From NCBI GenBank assembly GCA_016842065.1, contig JAEPDS010000002.1, positions 186,001 through 250,000 of the forward strand: a stretch of DNA of 64,000 nucleotides. The letters run 5' to 3'. Numbering within the stretch: the first letter of the stretch is position 1; each line of letters starts with the position of its first letter. A program made the translations under genes and the position numbers. This document shows, in pieces, positions 44,757 through 54,275 of the stretch. The notes below the pieces were generated by a model that saw only the letters and a list, made by a program, of their open reading frames with translations, was not told where the DNA came from and did no database searches. This stretch comes from Candidatus Thiodiazotropha sp. 'RUGA' (GTDB lineage: Bacteria; Pseudomonadota; Gammaproteobacteria; Chromatiales; Chromatiaceae).

Positions 44757-45494
44757 TCAGTGGCTGACAGCAAAATCGGGCATGTCGACGATCATCGGAG
44801 CGAGCATGGCGATCAGAGCGATCCAGATGAGCAGGCCGCCAATCAGTGCCATTGCACAGCGTAAACGGCTTATCTCGATAAACCTGGGCCAGAAGAGTAT
44901 GGGGAAGAGAAAGAACATCAACAGGCTGGCGATGCTGATCAGAGTCTCGACTATCTGTGGCAACCCTGTCCCATAAAGCGGCACGATCAGGCTGAATATG
45001 ATCAACACAAATGAGACCAGTGACCCGAGTAAGCCCCAGGCGCTCCAGTAGAAGTAGTAGCCGGCGGCAAACCGGGCCGCTATGCGCTTTGCCGAGAGGA
45101 GCGCAATCAGATGACCAAGCGCGTAAAACATCGCCAATACGATGACCTCACGGATCAGGTCATCGATTATTCCGATACCGGTCGGACTGAAGGGGTTCAG
45201 GTGTCCCTGCTTTTCAGCCCAGTCAGCAAAGGCAGCGTAGTGGGGGCTGATCGCGCCGACCTCAACCCCAAGTTGCAGTATCAATGGAAAGATCAGGTTG
45301 CCGAGCAGAATCGCCAGGGCGGAAAATTTCACCGGACTCAGATAGGGGGCATCGTCACGCTCTGCATTGATATCCCAGAACGAGGTCTCCCGGCTGATGA
45401 CCAGTTGATGATAGTCGCGGAAAAACTTCAGAGGCCTTATCAATATGGCAATGAATGTGGGTACGAAGAGGGGTAGATGCAGCAGTTGTAACAT
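44757..45494 (-). CDS. Polytopic membrane protein of unknown function
   Basis: The 245-residue protein has about five hydrophobic segments (near 56-75, 112-132, 145-165, 180-200 and 215-235), with a cytoplasmic-looking N-terminus containing RPLKFFRDYHQLVISRETSFWD. The arrangement of a soluble start followed by clustered helices recalls YIP1-like proteins, but I cannot confirm this. There are no catalytic motifs. It lies 84 bases downstream of the btu operon on the same strand and might be transcribed with it by read-through. Confidence 0.75.
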   Translation of the reverse strand: MLQLLHLPLFVPTFIAILIRPLKFFRDYHQLVISRETSFWDINAERDDAPYLSPVKFSALAILLGNLIFPLILQLGVEVGAISPHYAAFADWAEKQGHLNPFSPTGIGIIDDLIREVIVLAMFYALGHLIALLSAKRIAARFAAGYYFYWSAWGLLGSLVSFVLIIFSLIVPLYGTGLPQIVETLISIASLLMFFLFPILFWPRFIEISRLRCAMALIGGLLIWIALIAMLAPMIVDMPDFAVSH

Positions 45495-45578
45495 GATCAG
45501 TCCCTTGGTTTTATTACACTGACTTACTCCGCAAGCATTGAGTCTGACTGGGAATTTGTCAATCCACTCTAAGCTGCC

Positions 45579-46376
45579 CTAGGGTTCTTTTTCATCGGCT
45601 TCAATGCGCCGCCAGGGTAGCGCGAAGCCATGTCCTGATTGCGCTGCGGGCGGATTGATCGCGATCCCGTAGGCAGCTTCAAGATGGTGATCCGTGAGCA
45701 CTTGTTCGGCCTGACCCTCGGCCAGGGTTCTGCCCTGGTGGAGTAGCTGCAGTCTGTTGCAGTAGTGGGCGGCCAGGGCCAGATCGTGCAGCACGATGAT
45801 CACCCCGTGGCCTGCCTGCACATAGGCCTGCAGCAGTGCCATCACATCGAGCTGGTGGGCTGGATCGAGTGCGGATACCGGCTCATCCGCAAGCAGGATG
45901 TCCGCTTCGGTCACCAGGGCCCGGGCCAGCTGGACTCTTGCCTGTTCGCCACCGGAAAGGGTGTTGTAGGGACGGTTCCTGAAGGCTGTCAGATCGGTCT
46001 GGTGGATGACTTTTTCGATCGCCGCTTCATCCTCCGGGGTGGCTTGCTGCCAATCCTCGAGGTGGGGCAGACGTCCCAGTGAGACCAATCGCTCCACACT
46101 CATCGGCCAGGCGATCTCGGTCAGCTGCGGCAGGTAGGCGATCTGTTGCGCACGGGACTTGGGCGTGAGCTGACTGACCGGTTTGCCGGCCAGTGTCAGT
46201 GTGCCTGTGTCTGCTTCAGTCACACCGGCCAGCAGGCGCAACAGGGAGCTCTTGCCGGCCCCATTGGGACCGATCAGGCCGAGCATCTCTCCCGCTTCGA
46301 TATGCAGATCGATCTGTTCCAGTATCGACTGACCCGCTCTTTTGAAGCCGAGGCCTCTGCCGATCAGATGGCTCAT
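45579..46376 (-). CDS. btuD: Vitamin B12 ABC transporter ATPase
   Basis: The 265-residue protein has Walker A GPNGAGKSS, a Q-loop in YLPQL, the signature LSGGEQARVQLARAL, Walker B ILLADEPVSALDP and the switch histidine in VLHDLALA. This is the FecE/BtuD subgroup that energises uptake of metal chelates. Assignment to cobalamin comes from the operon (btuB, btuF, btuC) and the cobalamin riboswitch upstream. Its start overlaps the permease stop by four bases. Relatives also serve heme and siderophores, so substrate is inferred. Confidence 0.92.
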   Translation of the reverse strand: MSHLIGRGLGFKRAGQSILEQIDLHIEAGEMLGLIGPNGAGKSSLLRLLAGVTEADTGTLTLAGKPVSQLTPKSRAQQIAYLPQLTEIAWPMSVERLVSLGRLPHLEDWQQATPEDEAAIEKVIHQTDLTAFRNRPYNTLSGGEQARVQLARALVTEADILLADEPVSALDPAHQLDVMALLQAYVQAGHGVIIVLHDLALAAHYCNRLQLLHQGRTLAEGQAEQVLTDHHLEAAYGIAINPPAAQSGHGFALPWRRIEADEKEP

Positions 46377-47371
46377 GATCCGCTCCTGCGCTGCTTGAGG
46401 ATCAGCCAGAGAAAAAACGGTGCACCCAGCAGTGAAGTGATGACGCCCACTTTGATCTCCGTGTCCAGTGGTATCGTGCGCACCCCGATGTCTGCCAGCA
46501 GCAGTAACAGGGCGCCACCCAGGGCACTGGGAATCAGCAGTCGACTGGGTTGGTGACCGACCAGAGGCCTCAGGATATGGGGGATCATCAGGCCGATGAA
46601 GCCGATCGAGCCGGTAACCGAAATCGCTGAGCCGACGATCAGGCCGATGGCGATGAATAGCCGCCAGCGCAGTTTTTCCAGCGCCACCCCCATGGAACCG
46701 GCGGTCTCCTCTCCCAGGGTGAGCAGATCCAGATCATGGCCCCGACGCCACACCAGCAACCAGCCGATCAGGCTGCCCGGCAGCATCACCCAGAGCTCAT
46801 TGCGGCTGATGTTGGCCAGTGAACCCAGCATCCAGAGAGCAATCTCCTGCACCGCATAGGGGCTGGGCGCCAGGTTGAGCAGCAGTGAGACCATTGCCAG
46901 GGCAAAGGCATTCACCGCCACCCCGGCGAGAATCAGGGTCAGTGGGCCTGCTTCACGGCCAGCCAGCAGGTAGGCGGTCAGGGTGGCGAGCAGTGCGCCG
47001 CCAATGCCACCCAGTGGCAGGGCCAGACTGAAACTCGCGCTGAGTCCGAAATAGAGGGCGGTGACTGCCCCCAACGCCGCGCCGCTGGCGCTGCCCACCA
47101 GGCCCGGGCTGGCCAAAGGGTTGCGCAGCAGGGACTGCATCACCGCACCGCTGAGACCCAGAGAGGCGCCGGCAACCATGGCCACCAGGGTTCTGGGTAT
47201 GCGAAGTTCGGTCAGGATAATCCCATACACACCGTCCACCTCCGAGAAGCTCTGTTGCAGCGCTGCATAGAGGGGCAGACTGGTGCTGCCGGTGAGCAGT
47301 GACAGCAGTGCCGCGCAGGCCAGCATCAGGCAGAGTATGAGGATCAGGCGCTGTTGTTGGAGGTTGACCAT
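46373..47371 (-). CDS. btuC: Vitamin B12 ABC transporter permease
   Basis: With the ATG at 47371 the protein has 332 residues and about ten transmembrane helices of the FecCD family. Typical stretches are ELRIPRTLVAMVAGASLGLSGAVMQ and GFIGLMIPHILRPLVGHQ. It forms the channel for cobalamin delivered by BtuF and works with the BtuD ATPase. The start overlaps the btuF stop as TGATG, and the stop overlaps btuD, so the three are translated as a coupled set. Confidence 0.93.
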   Translation of the reverse strand: MVNLQQQRLILILCLMLACAALLSLLTGSTSLPLYAALQQSFSEVDGVYGIILTELRIPRTLVAMVAGASLGLSGAVMQSLLRNPLASPGLVGSASGAALGAVTALYFGLSASFSLALPLGGIGGALLATLTAYLLAGREAGPLTLILAGVAVNAFALAMVSLLLNLAPSPYAVQEIALWMLGSLANISRNELWVMLPGSLIGWLLVWRRGHDLDLLTLGEETAGSMGVALEKLRWRLFIAIGLIVGSAISVTGSIGFIGLMIPHILRPLVGHQPSRLLIPSALGGALLLLLADIGVRTIPLDTEIKVGVITSLLGAPFFLWLILKQRRSGS

Positions 47372-48198
47372 CAAGGAACCTTTTGGTGTGCACTACGCAA
47401 CAGAGTGACCGCTTCCGCCAGCATCGGGCCGGGACAGATCCAGTACTTGTAGGGGACCTCCAGGCTGGGGCGGTCTTTCATGACGCTTTTCAGAGCGGGG
47501 TGGTGAACCAGCTGTTCGGCGCGTGAGGCGCCGGGCTCCCCATAGGTTGACGTGATCAACAGCTCCGGTTGCCATTCGATCACCTGTTCAAGCGGCGCAG
47601 CAACATAGCCGCTGAGCCCGGCCTCGGTGGCGGGATTACGCCAACCGGCGAGGCGCATCGCCTCATCCTGCAGCGTGCCGGCGGCAGAGGTGTATCCCCT
47701 GGGTTGATAGAAGAGGGCGCTGGGCCGATCCGCTAGGGCCTGTTGAGCTTCAGCCCCGATCCGTTGCCGGATGGTTTCAATGATCGCCGCTCCCCTGGCC
47801 GGTTGACCCAGTCGCTCGGCCAGTTCGGCGATCTCGGATCTGATCTCTGACAGTTGGCTGCCCAATGCCAGCTGGTAGGTCTCGAAACCGAGCTGATGCA
47901 GCGTGGAGACCAGTCTCGGGTTGGTGTAGGGAACGGTGATCACCAGGTCAGGCTGGAGCAGGATGATCTCTTCCAACCGGGCATGGTTGAGAGGGTATGC
48001 CGCCGCCTGGCGGGCGACAAAGGAGCTGCTCGGCTCGACCGCCAGATGACTCACCGACGCCACCTGTTCAGGTGAGGCCAGCATCAACAGCAGTTGATCG
48101 CTGCAGAGGTTAAGAGAGACCACCCGCTGGGGTGGCGCCGCGTCGATTGCCAGGCTGAACAGCCCCAGCAGCAGCGTGGTGAGTCTCTTAAGCCCCAT
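47371..48198 (-). CDS. btuF: Periplasmic cobalamin-binding protein
   Basis: The 275-residue protein has a signal peptide (KRLTTLLLGLFSLAIDA) and the two-lobed helical-backbone binding-protein fold: PQRVVSLNLCSDQLLLMLA at the start, LEEIILLQPDLVI and LEQVIEWQPELLIT in matching positions of each lobe. It should capture cobalamin arriving through the outer-membrane receptor and deliver it to BtuC. It starts three bases after the btuB stop. Confidence 0.9.
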   Translation of the reverse strand: MGLKRLTTLLLGLFSLAIDAAPPQRVVSLNLCSDQLLLMLASPEQVASVSHLAVEPSSSFVARQAAAYPLNHARLEEIILLQPDLVITVPYTNPRLVSTLHQLGFETYQLALGSQLSEIRSEIAELAERLGQPARGAAIIETIRQRIGAEAQQALADRPSALFYQPRGYTSAAGTLQDEAMRLAGWRNPATEAGLSGYVAAPLEQVIEWQPELLITSTYGEPGASRAEQLVHHPALKSVMKDRPSLEVPYKYWICPGPMLAEAVTLLRSAHQKVP

Positions 48199-48201
48199 GA
48201 T

Positions 48202-50163
48202 TCACTCGATCAGATAGTTCACGGTCAACCAAAAATTGCGCTCCGGCGCCGGGAAGTAGCCCACTCTCTGGGTAAATGTGCTGTCAAATCCGGCGGCTGC
48301 TGAGTTGGCGTACTGCTTGTCCAACAGGTTATCGATACGCAGGCTAGCACGCCAGGGGCCGGTGCGGAAATGGCCACCAGTATTGAGTACGCCATAACCG
48401 GGGAGCGTCTCCAGCGTGTTGTTGAAATCGCCGCTGACCACCCGTTCGCTGCTGAAGAGACCCTCCATGAAGAGATTCCACACGCTGGTGAATTGCCAGT
48501 GACCGGCCAGTTTTGCACTGCGACTGGCGACCATCGGTATCCGATTACCCTTGAAGGGGCCATCGGTGATTTCCGGGTCGGTGTAGCTCAGGCTGCCATC
48601 CAGGCTGAGCTGTTCAGTCACCTGCCATTGCGCTTGCAGGCTGGCACCTCGGCGACGGGTCTCCTCCAGATTGGTGTTGACGAAGCCCGAAGCGTCGAAG
48701 CTGATCTCCTGTTCCAGGTCGAGGCGATAGATCAGCAGCTGGGTTGTCAATTGGCCCTGGTGCCACTCGATGCCGCTCTCATAGGAGCGTCCAGTCTGGT
48801 TCTCGATGCCCACAGGCTGACCGAAGACCACGTTGGTATGCTCATCGACGGTGGCAAAACGGTAGTTCTCATCTGCTCTGAGGAACAGCCGCAACTGCTT
48901 GTTCGGGGTGTAGTTGAGGCCGGCCGACGCAGCATCGACCCGATCGTCTAGCCGGTCGCTGCTGCTACCGGTTTCGATCTGATTGTCCACTCGGGCATGG
49001 CGATAACCCAGGGTGAGGGTCGTCTCTTCATTGACCGGTGCAAGCAGTTGCAGGTAGAGGGCATCGGTCGATTGGTCGAGGATCTGCGGCCCGAAGCTGG
49101 TACGCAGTGCGTAGTCGGTCCATTCCAGGTCGGCGCCGGCGGTGATCAGAGCATCACCGGTTGGCAGGGAGAGACTGCCGATCAGACGGGGATTGAAGCT
49201 CTTCACCGTTCGATCCTGAGTGGCTGGAGAGCCGGGAAAGGTGCGGAAGCTGTTCTGAAATTCCCGCTCATTCTTGCGGTAGGTCAGTTCACCATCCAGT
49301 GACCATTGGTCGTTCAGGTCTTGTGATACACCGAGCCGGCTGACGCTCGATTCAGTGTTTGAATAATCCCCGTCGTAGGCATCTGCAGACTGGCGCCGGT
49401 CGGCAGCGAGTTCCTCGGCGAACAGGGATCCGGGGTTCTCCTGCTCATCGTCGATCCATTGCTGTTCGAAGAACAGCTTGCCAAGTCGGTGCCGGTAGTC
49501 GGCCCGCAGGTTGAGATCGGTACGTTCGATCTCATTCTGCTCCCGGTAGTTGTCACTCTGCTTCTGCTGGGCGGATAGATTATAGGAGAGGCCGTTATCC
49601 AGCCGATCACCGATTCCCGCATACAGATTGGTATGGTGATCACTGCCGACAGCGGCGCTCACCTGGCCGGAGAGTTTTTCCGCTACTCGGGTGATGATGT
49701 TGATCATGCCGCCTACCGCCTGGTTGCCGAACAGGGTACCGGCACTGCCCTGAACGATCTCAATGCGTTCCACCCGTCTCAAATCGATGCTGTTGAGATC
49801 GGGGTTGGCCCGATCCCCGGAATTATTCAACCGGCGTCCATCAACAAGGATCAGGGTGTTCGCCCCAGCCGTAGGACCGAAGCCGCGCATATCCATAACC
49901 GCCTGACTGCCATCGCCCACCAGGCTGGAGATCTGGATGCCGCTCTGGCCGTTGAGCAGCTGCAGCAGGTTGTTGGCGGCACTGCGTTCGATCTGTTGAC
50001 GGTCGATGACCCGGATGCTTGCCGGAATCAGGGGGTTAACCTGCTCGCTGCGGGTCGCACTGACCATCAGAGGTGCCAGTTGCGTATCCGCCTGGCTTGA
50101 AGCGCTGTAGATTGGGGTGAGTAGCAAAGGCGCCACCCATAAGGTTCTTAACTGCTGTTTCAT
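48202..50163 (-). CDS. btuB: TonB-dependent outer-membrane cobalamin receptor
   Basis: The 653-residue protein has a signal peptide, a TonB-box-like segment (LAPLMVSATRSE), a plug domain (GIQISSLVGDGSQAVMDMRG, TLFGNQAVGGMINIITR) and a 22-stranded barrel rich in alternating aromatic residues. It imports cobalamin across the outer membrane using TonB energy. The final residue is glutamate rather than the usual phenylalanine, an odd detail for a barrel terminus, though WLTVNYLI just before it fits the last strand. GGGAGA precedes the ATG, and a cobalamin riboswitch lies 120-290 bases upstream. Confidence 0.93.
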   Translation of the reverse strand: MKQQLRTLWVAPLLLTPIYSASSQADTQLAPLMVSATRSEQVNPLIPASIRVIDRQQIERSAANNLLQLLNGQSGIQISSLVGDGSQAVMDMRGFGPTAGANTLILVDGRRLNNSGDRANPDLNSIDLRRVERIEIVQGSAGTLFGNQAVGGMINIITRVAEKLSGQVSAAVGSDHHTNLYAGIGDRLDNGLSYNLSAQQKQSDNYREQNEIERTDLNLRADYRHRLGKLFFEQQWIDDEQENPGSLFAEELAADRRQSADAYDGDYSNTESSVSRLGVSQDLNDQWSLDGELTYRKNEREFQNSFRTFPGSPATQDRTVKSFNPRLIGSLSLPTGDALITAGADLEWTDYALRTSFGPQILDQSTDALYLQLLAPVNEETTLTLGYRHARVDNQIETGSSSDRLDDRVDAASAGLNYTPNKQLRLFLRADENYRFATVDEHTNVVFGQPVGIENQTGRSYESGIEWHQGQLTTQLLIYRLDLEQEISFDASGFVNTNLEETRRRGASLQAQWQVTEQLSLDGSLSYTDPEITDGPFKGNRIPMVASRSAKLAGHWQFTSVWNLFMEGLFSSERVVSGDFNNTLETLPGYGVLNTGGHFRTGPWRASLRIDNLLDKQYANSAAAGFDSTFTQRVGYFPAPERNFWLTVNYLIE

Positions 50164-50175
50164 GGTTTCTCCCGT

Positions 50176-50219
50176 AGACGCACACCCGCGTCGACTACAT
50201 TGAATGGGGTGTGGTGTCT
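50176..50219 (-). promoter_or_regulatory. Hairpin next to the btuB ribosome-binding site
   Basis: Arms 50176-50187 and 50207-50219 are complementary with one mismatch and one bulge. The arm nearest the gene ends three bases before the btuB Shine-Dalgarno sequence (50168-50173). It could be the expression platform that hides or frees the ribosome site when the cobalamin riboswitch folds. Confidence 0.4.
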
Positions 50220-50283
50220 GCAGAGAAACAGTCGGCAGGAATTTGCGCTGATCTCCTCGGTCGCCCTCCGCAACACCGGCTTA

Positions 50284-50450
50284 TCTGAGGCCGGTATCCG
50301 GGCTCGCAGAGTGGTGAGACCAAGCAGTGGCTGTCACCGGACATCGGCGCCTTCCCATGCACTGCACAGTGGCTGTTGCGATGTCGCTCTCTACTTACCG
50401 TTGCGGGGGCAGCGCAGGTCTTACACCTGCTTCCCGTTTCTCCTCAGGCA
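50284..50450 (-). ncRNA. Cobalamin (AdoCbl) riboswitch
   Basis: On the minus strand this region has the class hallmarks in order: GGGAAGCAGGTG, the core GCTGCCCCCGCAACGGTAA (centre at 50400-50410), GCCACTG, GGGAAGGCG, a second GCCACTG, and the B12 box AGCCCGGATACCGGCC (50289-50305). The outer P1 helix is formed by CTGAGG and CCTCAG at 50442-50447 and 50285-50290. It should repress the btuBFCD operon when cobalamin is abundant. Confidence 0.95.
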
Positions 50451-50643
50451 GCGAATGCCGATTGAGGATCAGCCGCCTATTCAGGCAGGCACCTTCAGCA
50501 GGCTGAGCAAACTACAGATCTGAGGTGGTTTGGTCAAGTGAATCAATCTCTTGTGCTGCTTGTATAAAACCGAAGCGGGACTATTATGGGGCCTTTTGCC
50601 GGCCTAGATCGGTATTTCACAGTGGGGTTATCCGGGTATCTGA

Positions 50644-51228
50644 ATGATTGTCTATCTTCACGGTTTGAACAGTGCCGGCAGTTCCGGCAAGGCGGCATTC
50701 CTGCGTCAAGCGCTGCCCGGGATCGATGTGATCAGCCCCACCTACCCGGCCCATAGCGCCGATCTGGCGGTTGCCCGTCTGAGCAATGAGCTGAGCCGGC
50801 TGTTGAGGGAGCGTGGCCGGCCTGATGAGCCACAACTGCTGGTCGGTAGCTCCATGGGTGGCTTCTATGGGGCCTGGCTGGCACAGCGCCTCGGCTTTCA
50901 CCATCTGGTGATGATCAATCCGGCACTGCAACCCTGGCAGCTGCTGCAACAGGTGGTGGGCTGGCAGCTCAATGAGGCTCTGGGTCTGGGCTATTTTCTC
51001 TCATCAAGAATGGTCTCCGATACCCGTCGCTATCACACCCCGGCCGAAGCGTTGGCGATACCGACCACGGTATTGGTCGACAAGGGGGACGAGTTGATCG
51101 ACTATCGGGTTGCCCAAGAGGTGTATGGGGGCAGGGTGACGATGCACTGCTTCGAGGGGGGTAGCCACACATTCGAGCATATGGATGAAGCGGTGGCAAT
51201 CATCACACAGATCCACCAGTCGTGCTGA
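50644..51228 (+). CDS. YqiA-like alpha/beta-hydrolase (esterase)
   Basis: The 194-residue protein begins MIVYLHGLNSAGSSGKA, with the HG oxyanion motif. The nucleophile elbow is GSSMGG and the acid/histidine end is in LVDKGDELIDY and GGSHTFEHMDE. Length and motifs match YqiA/YcfP-like esterases that hydrolyse short acyl esters; the natural substrate is unknown. It lies convergent to topA, with 58 bases between the two stops. Confidence 0.88.
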   Translation: MIVYLHGLNSAGSSGKAAFLRQALPGIDVISPTYPAHSADLAVARLSNELSRLLRERGRPDEPQLLVGSSMGGFYGAWLAQRLGFHHLVMINPALQPWQLLQQVVGWQLNEALGLGYFLSSRMVSDTRRYHTPAEALAIPTTVLVDKGDELIDYRVAQEVYGGRVTMHCFEGGSHTFEHMDEAVAIITQIHQSC

Positions 51229-51286
51229 TAGCTGAGCGCGGCAAGCGACCCTATCAGCCCGGCCTGTCAGGCCGGGTTGGCGGTGG

Positions 51287-53563
51287 TCAGCCCTCGTAGG
51301 GTTCAGAGAACGAGCACTCTTTCTGCGGACAGACTTTCTCACTGCCTTTTCGCTTGGTGGTCTTGATGGTCAATACCGGCCAGCCGCAATTCGGGCAGGG
51401 TTCCGCAATCGGCTCATTCCAGATCGCATAGTCGCAATCGGGATAGGTCGAGCAGGAGTAGAAGATCTTACCGCGACGGGATTTACGCTTCAGCAGCTTG
51501 CCCTTGTTGCACTTTGGACAGGTTACGCCGGTATCTTCCGGTTTCTCCAGAGGTTCTATGAAGCGGCACTTGGGGTAGCTGGAGCAGCCGATAAATTTGC
51601 CGTAGCGGCCCCGCTTGATCACCAGATCCGAGCCGCACTCAGGGCATTTGCGTCCCTCGACCACTTCCGGTTCCTCTTTTTCACTGCTGTCCGCATTCAG
51701 ATCCCGGGTGTAGTCGCAGGTCGGGTAGTTGTTGCAGCCGATGAAGCGCCCGTGCCGGCCGAGCCGGATCGAGAGCTGTTCACCACATTTCGGGCAGGCC
51801 TCATCCAATGCCTCATGGGTAACGTCGCTGCGTTTGACGTTCTCCTGGGTATGATCGATGCGATCCTTGAATGGTCCCCAGAACTTGCTCAGCAGGGGAA
51901 CCCACTCCTCTTCGCCGCGGGAGACTGCGTCGAGCTCGTCCTCCAGATTGGCGGTGAAGCCGTAATCCACGTAGCGGGTGAAGTATTCGGTGAGAAATTT
52001 GTTCACCACCCGACCCACATCGGTGGGTTTGAAGCGCTTCTTCTCCAGTACCACATACTCCCGGTCCTGCAGAGTGGAGATGATCGAGGCGTAGGTGGAG
52101 GGGCGGCCGATACCGTACTCCTCCAGCGCCTTTACCAGGCTGGCTTCACTGTAGCGCGGTGGTGGCTCGGTGAAATGCTGTTCCGGCCGGATCGCATTCA
52201 GCGGCAGGGTCTCCCCCTCTTCCAGGGCAGGCAGCAGTTTCTCGTCGCTGTCGCTTTTGGCACCATCATCCAGGCCCTCCTGGTAGACGGCAATAAAGCC
52301 CGGTTTGGCGATCACCGAACCGTTGGCGCGGAACAGGTTGCCGCTGCCGCACTGCAGATCGACCGCTACGGTGTGAATGGTGGCGTGAATCATCTGGCAG
52401 GCTACTGAGCGTTTCCAGATCAACTCATAGAGCTTCGCCTGGTCCTTGGTCAGATGGTTTTTGATCTCATCCGGTACCCGGCTTACAGAGGTCGGCCGAA
52501 TCGCCTCATGGGCCTCCTGGGCATTCTTCGCTTTGGTTTTGAACTGGCGTACCTGGGGAGGCAGCTGGTCGGCGCCATAACGTTGTGTGATCAGTTCGCG
52601 GATCTCAGCCGTCGCCTCATCCGCCAGGTTCACCGAGTCGGTTCGCATATAGGTGATCAGACCGACCGTGCCCTGGCCCACATCCACACCTTCATAAAGC
52701 TGCTGGGCAGTACGCATGGTGCGCTGTGCGGTGAAACCCAGTTTGCGCGCCGCTTCCTGCTGTAGGGTTGACGTGGTGAAGGGGGGCGCTGGATTACGCT
52801 TGCGTTGCTTCTTCTCAACCTTGACGACAAGCAGTCCCTGTCCGCCATCTTTCAGCAGTTTCTCTTCTGCTGCCTTGGCGGAGGCTTCATCGGTGATACT
52901 GAACTTCTCCAGTTTTTCACCCTGGAAGTGGGTCAGGCGGGCAGAGAAGGTCTGACGCTTCTTCTCGGTGTCCGCTTCTATGGTCCAGAACTCCTCGGCC
53001 TTGAACGCCTCGATCTCAAGTTCCCTCTCCACAATCATGCGCAGTGCCGGACTCTGTACCCGACCAGCCGAGAGACCTCGTCTTACCTTTTTCCACAACA
53101 GGGGGGAGAGGTTGAAACCGACCAGGTAGTCGAGGGCGCGCCGAGCCTGCTGGGCATCCACCAGATCGTGGGAGAGGTCGCGCGGATTGGCAATCGCATC
53201 GTTTACCGCTTTTTTGGTGATTTCGTTGAACACCACCCGATAGACCGGCTTGTTTTTCAGCTTGCCACGCTCTCTGAGCAGCTCCGACAGATGCCAGGAT
53301 ATGGCCTCACCCTCCCGGTCCGGATCGGTGGCCAGATAGAGCGCTTCAGATTTTTTCAAAGCCTTGGTAATCGCCTGCACATGGCGGTCGTTTCGCTCGA
53401 TGACCTGATATTTCATGGCGAAATCCTTATCAGGATCAACTGCACCCTCTTTGGGTATCAGGTCACGAACATGGCCATAGGAGGCCAGTACCTCAAAGTT
53501 ACCTCCGAGGTATTTTTTGATAGTTTTCGCCTTCGCCGGCGACTCAACAATTACCAGGTTCAT
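51287..53563 (-). CDS. topA: DNA topoisomerase I
   Basis: From the ATG at 53563 the enzyme has 758 residues, somewhat shorter than the 865 of E. coli. It relaxes negative supercoils by transient single-strand cleavage. The Toprim domain begins NLVIVESPAKAKTIKKYLG and has ATDPDREGEAI. The catalytic tyrosine is in GLITYMRTDS. The C-terminus carries four zinc-ribbon units with paired cysteines (CPKCG, CPECG, CPKCN, CPNCG starts). Its place after lysM-dprA-smg matches many gammaproteobacteria. The frame extends 23 codons upstream without family likeness. Confidence 0.97.
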   Translation of the reverse strand: MNLVIVESPAKAKTIKKYLGGNFEVLASYGHVRDLIPKEGAVDPDKDFAMKYQVIERNDRHVQAITKALKKSEALYLATDPDREGEAISWHLSELLRERGKLKNKPVYRVVFNEITKKAVNDAIANPRDLSHDLVDAQQARRALDYLVGFNLSPLLWKKVRRGLSAGRVQSPALRMIVERELEIEAFKAEEFWTIEADTEKKRQTFSARLTHFQGEKLEKFSITDEASAKAAEEKLLKDGGQGLLVVKVEKKQRKRNPAPPFTTSTLQQEAARKLGFTAQRTMRTAQQLYEGVDVGQGTVGLITYMRTDSVNLADEATAEIRELITQRYGADQLPPQVRQFKTKAKNAQEAHEAIRPTSVSRVPDEIKNHLTKDQAKLYELIWKRSVACQMIHATIHTVAVDLQCGSGNLFRANGSVIAKPGFIAVYQEGLDDGAKSDSDEKLLPALEEGETLPLNAIRPEQHFTEPPPRYSEASLVKALEEYGIGRPSTYASIISTLQDREYVVLEKKRFKPTDVGRVVNKFLTEYFTRYVDYGFTANLEDELDAVSRGEEEWVPLLSKFWGPFKDRIDHTQENVKRSDVTHEALDEACPKCGEQLSIRLGRHGRFIGCNNYPTCDYTRDLNADSSEKEEPEVVEGRKCPECGSDLVIKRGRYGKFIGCSSYPKCRFIEPLEKPEDTGVTCPKCNKGKLLKRKSRRGKIFYSCSTYPDCDYAIWNEPIAEPCPNCGWPVLTIKTTKRKGSEKVCPQKECSFSEPYEG

Positions 53564-53735
53564 TAGGGTATTTCGTGTCGGTTTCAACTGAAAAATGCGG
53601 CACAGTGAACCGTCCCGCGTTGAAGAAATCAAGTTTTTTTATTTTAAACCGCAGTCAAAATGTGGTCTTGGATGTTGTGAAATTCCCTTTCAATGGAGTG
53701 TCATCCGATAAAAATCTATGAGGGGGATTTGACCC

Positions 53736-53758
53736 TGCCGGTTGTCCTGAAACCGGCA
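53736..53758 (-). terminator. Stem-loop between smg and topA
   Basis: A perfect eight-base stem TGCCGGTT/AACCGGCA with a seven-base loop lies 41 bases past the smg stop on the minus strand. No T run follows. It may end the lysM-dprA-smg transcript ahead of topA. Confidence 0.45.
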
Positions 53759-53798
53759 AGGCCAGTTTGAATTGTCTTCACAAAACCCGCAATACGGC

Positions 53799-54275
53799 TT
53801 AGTGTAGAAAAACCGGTGCTTCGTTATAGACCATGTCTTCCATGCGCGCAAAGGCGGCCTCTTGGCCTGGTTGATTCATCAGTACCAGTAGAATGATCCA
53901 TTTCAACTCCTCTTCCGTGATGACTGCGGTGTCCAGGGCCAGGGCTCGGTCGATAACCAGCTCGCGGGCTGCCAGGGTGAGAATCTCGTTCTGTTCCAGA
54001 AACATCAACAGACCCCGTGAATCCACATCCAGGCGAGTCGTCTCCTCTTCGGTGAAGATTCGCAGAGAGTGGGATTGGCGGGTGTCGTGCTGCTGGTCCT
54101 GAGCGTTTTCCGCCAGTTCGTCGAGCCAGTCGAATGCTTTACTGATTTCTGATGAAGGAAAGCCCGCCTGAATCAGTTCATCCCGCAGTTCATGTTGATC
54201 CGTTGGCGGTGCATGTTCACCATCCATGTAGTTTTCATAGAGGTAGATCAGAATGTCGACCACGTTTTCGTTCAT
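53799..54275 (-). CDS. smg: Smg family protein (DUF494)
   Basis: The 158-residue protein begins MNENVVDILIYLYENYMDGE, the hallmark of Smg/DUF494, and continues with EISKAFDWLDELAE and an acidic helical C-terminus. Function is unclear; it is almost always found between dprA and topA, as here. The start overlaps the dprA stop by four bases. Confidence 0.94.
   Translation of the reverse strand: MNENVVDILIYLYENYMDGEHAPPTDQHELRDELIQAGFPSSEISKAFDWLDELAENAQDQQHDTRQSHSLRIFTEEETTRLDVDSRGLLMFLEQNEILTLAARELVIDRALALDTAVITEEELKWIILLVLMNQPGQEAAFARMEDMVYNEAPVFLH

Larger units (their letters stand above)
50164..50643. other. Intergenic region between btuB and the esterase gene
   Basis: This 480-base stretch has no protein gene. 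It holds the btuB leader with the cobalamin riboswitch and the ribosome-site hairpin on the minus strand. The last 120 bases must contain the promoters of the divergent btuB leader and esterase gene; I could not pick clear hexamers. Confidence 0.7.
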
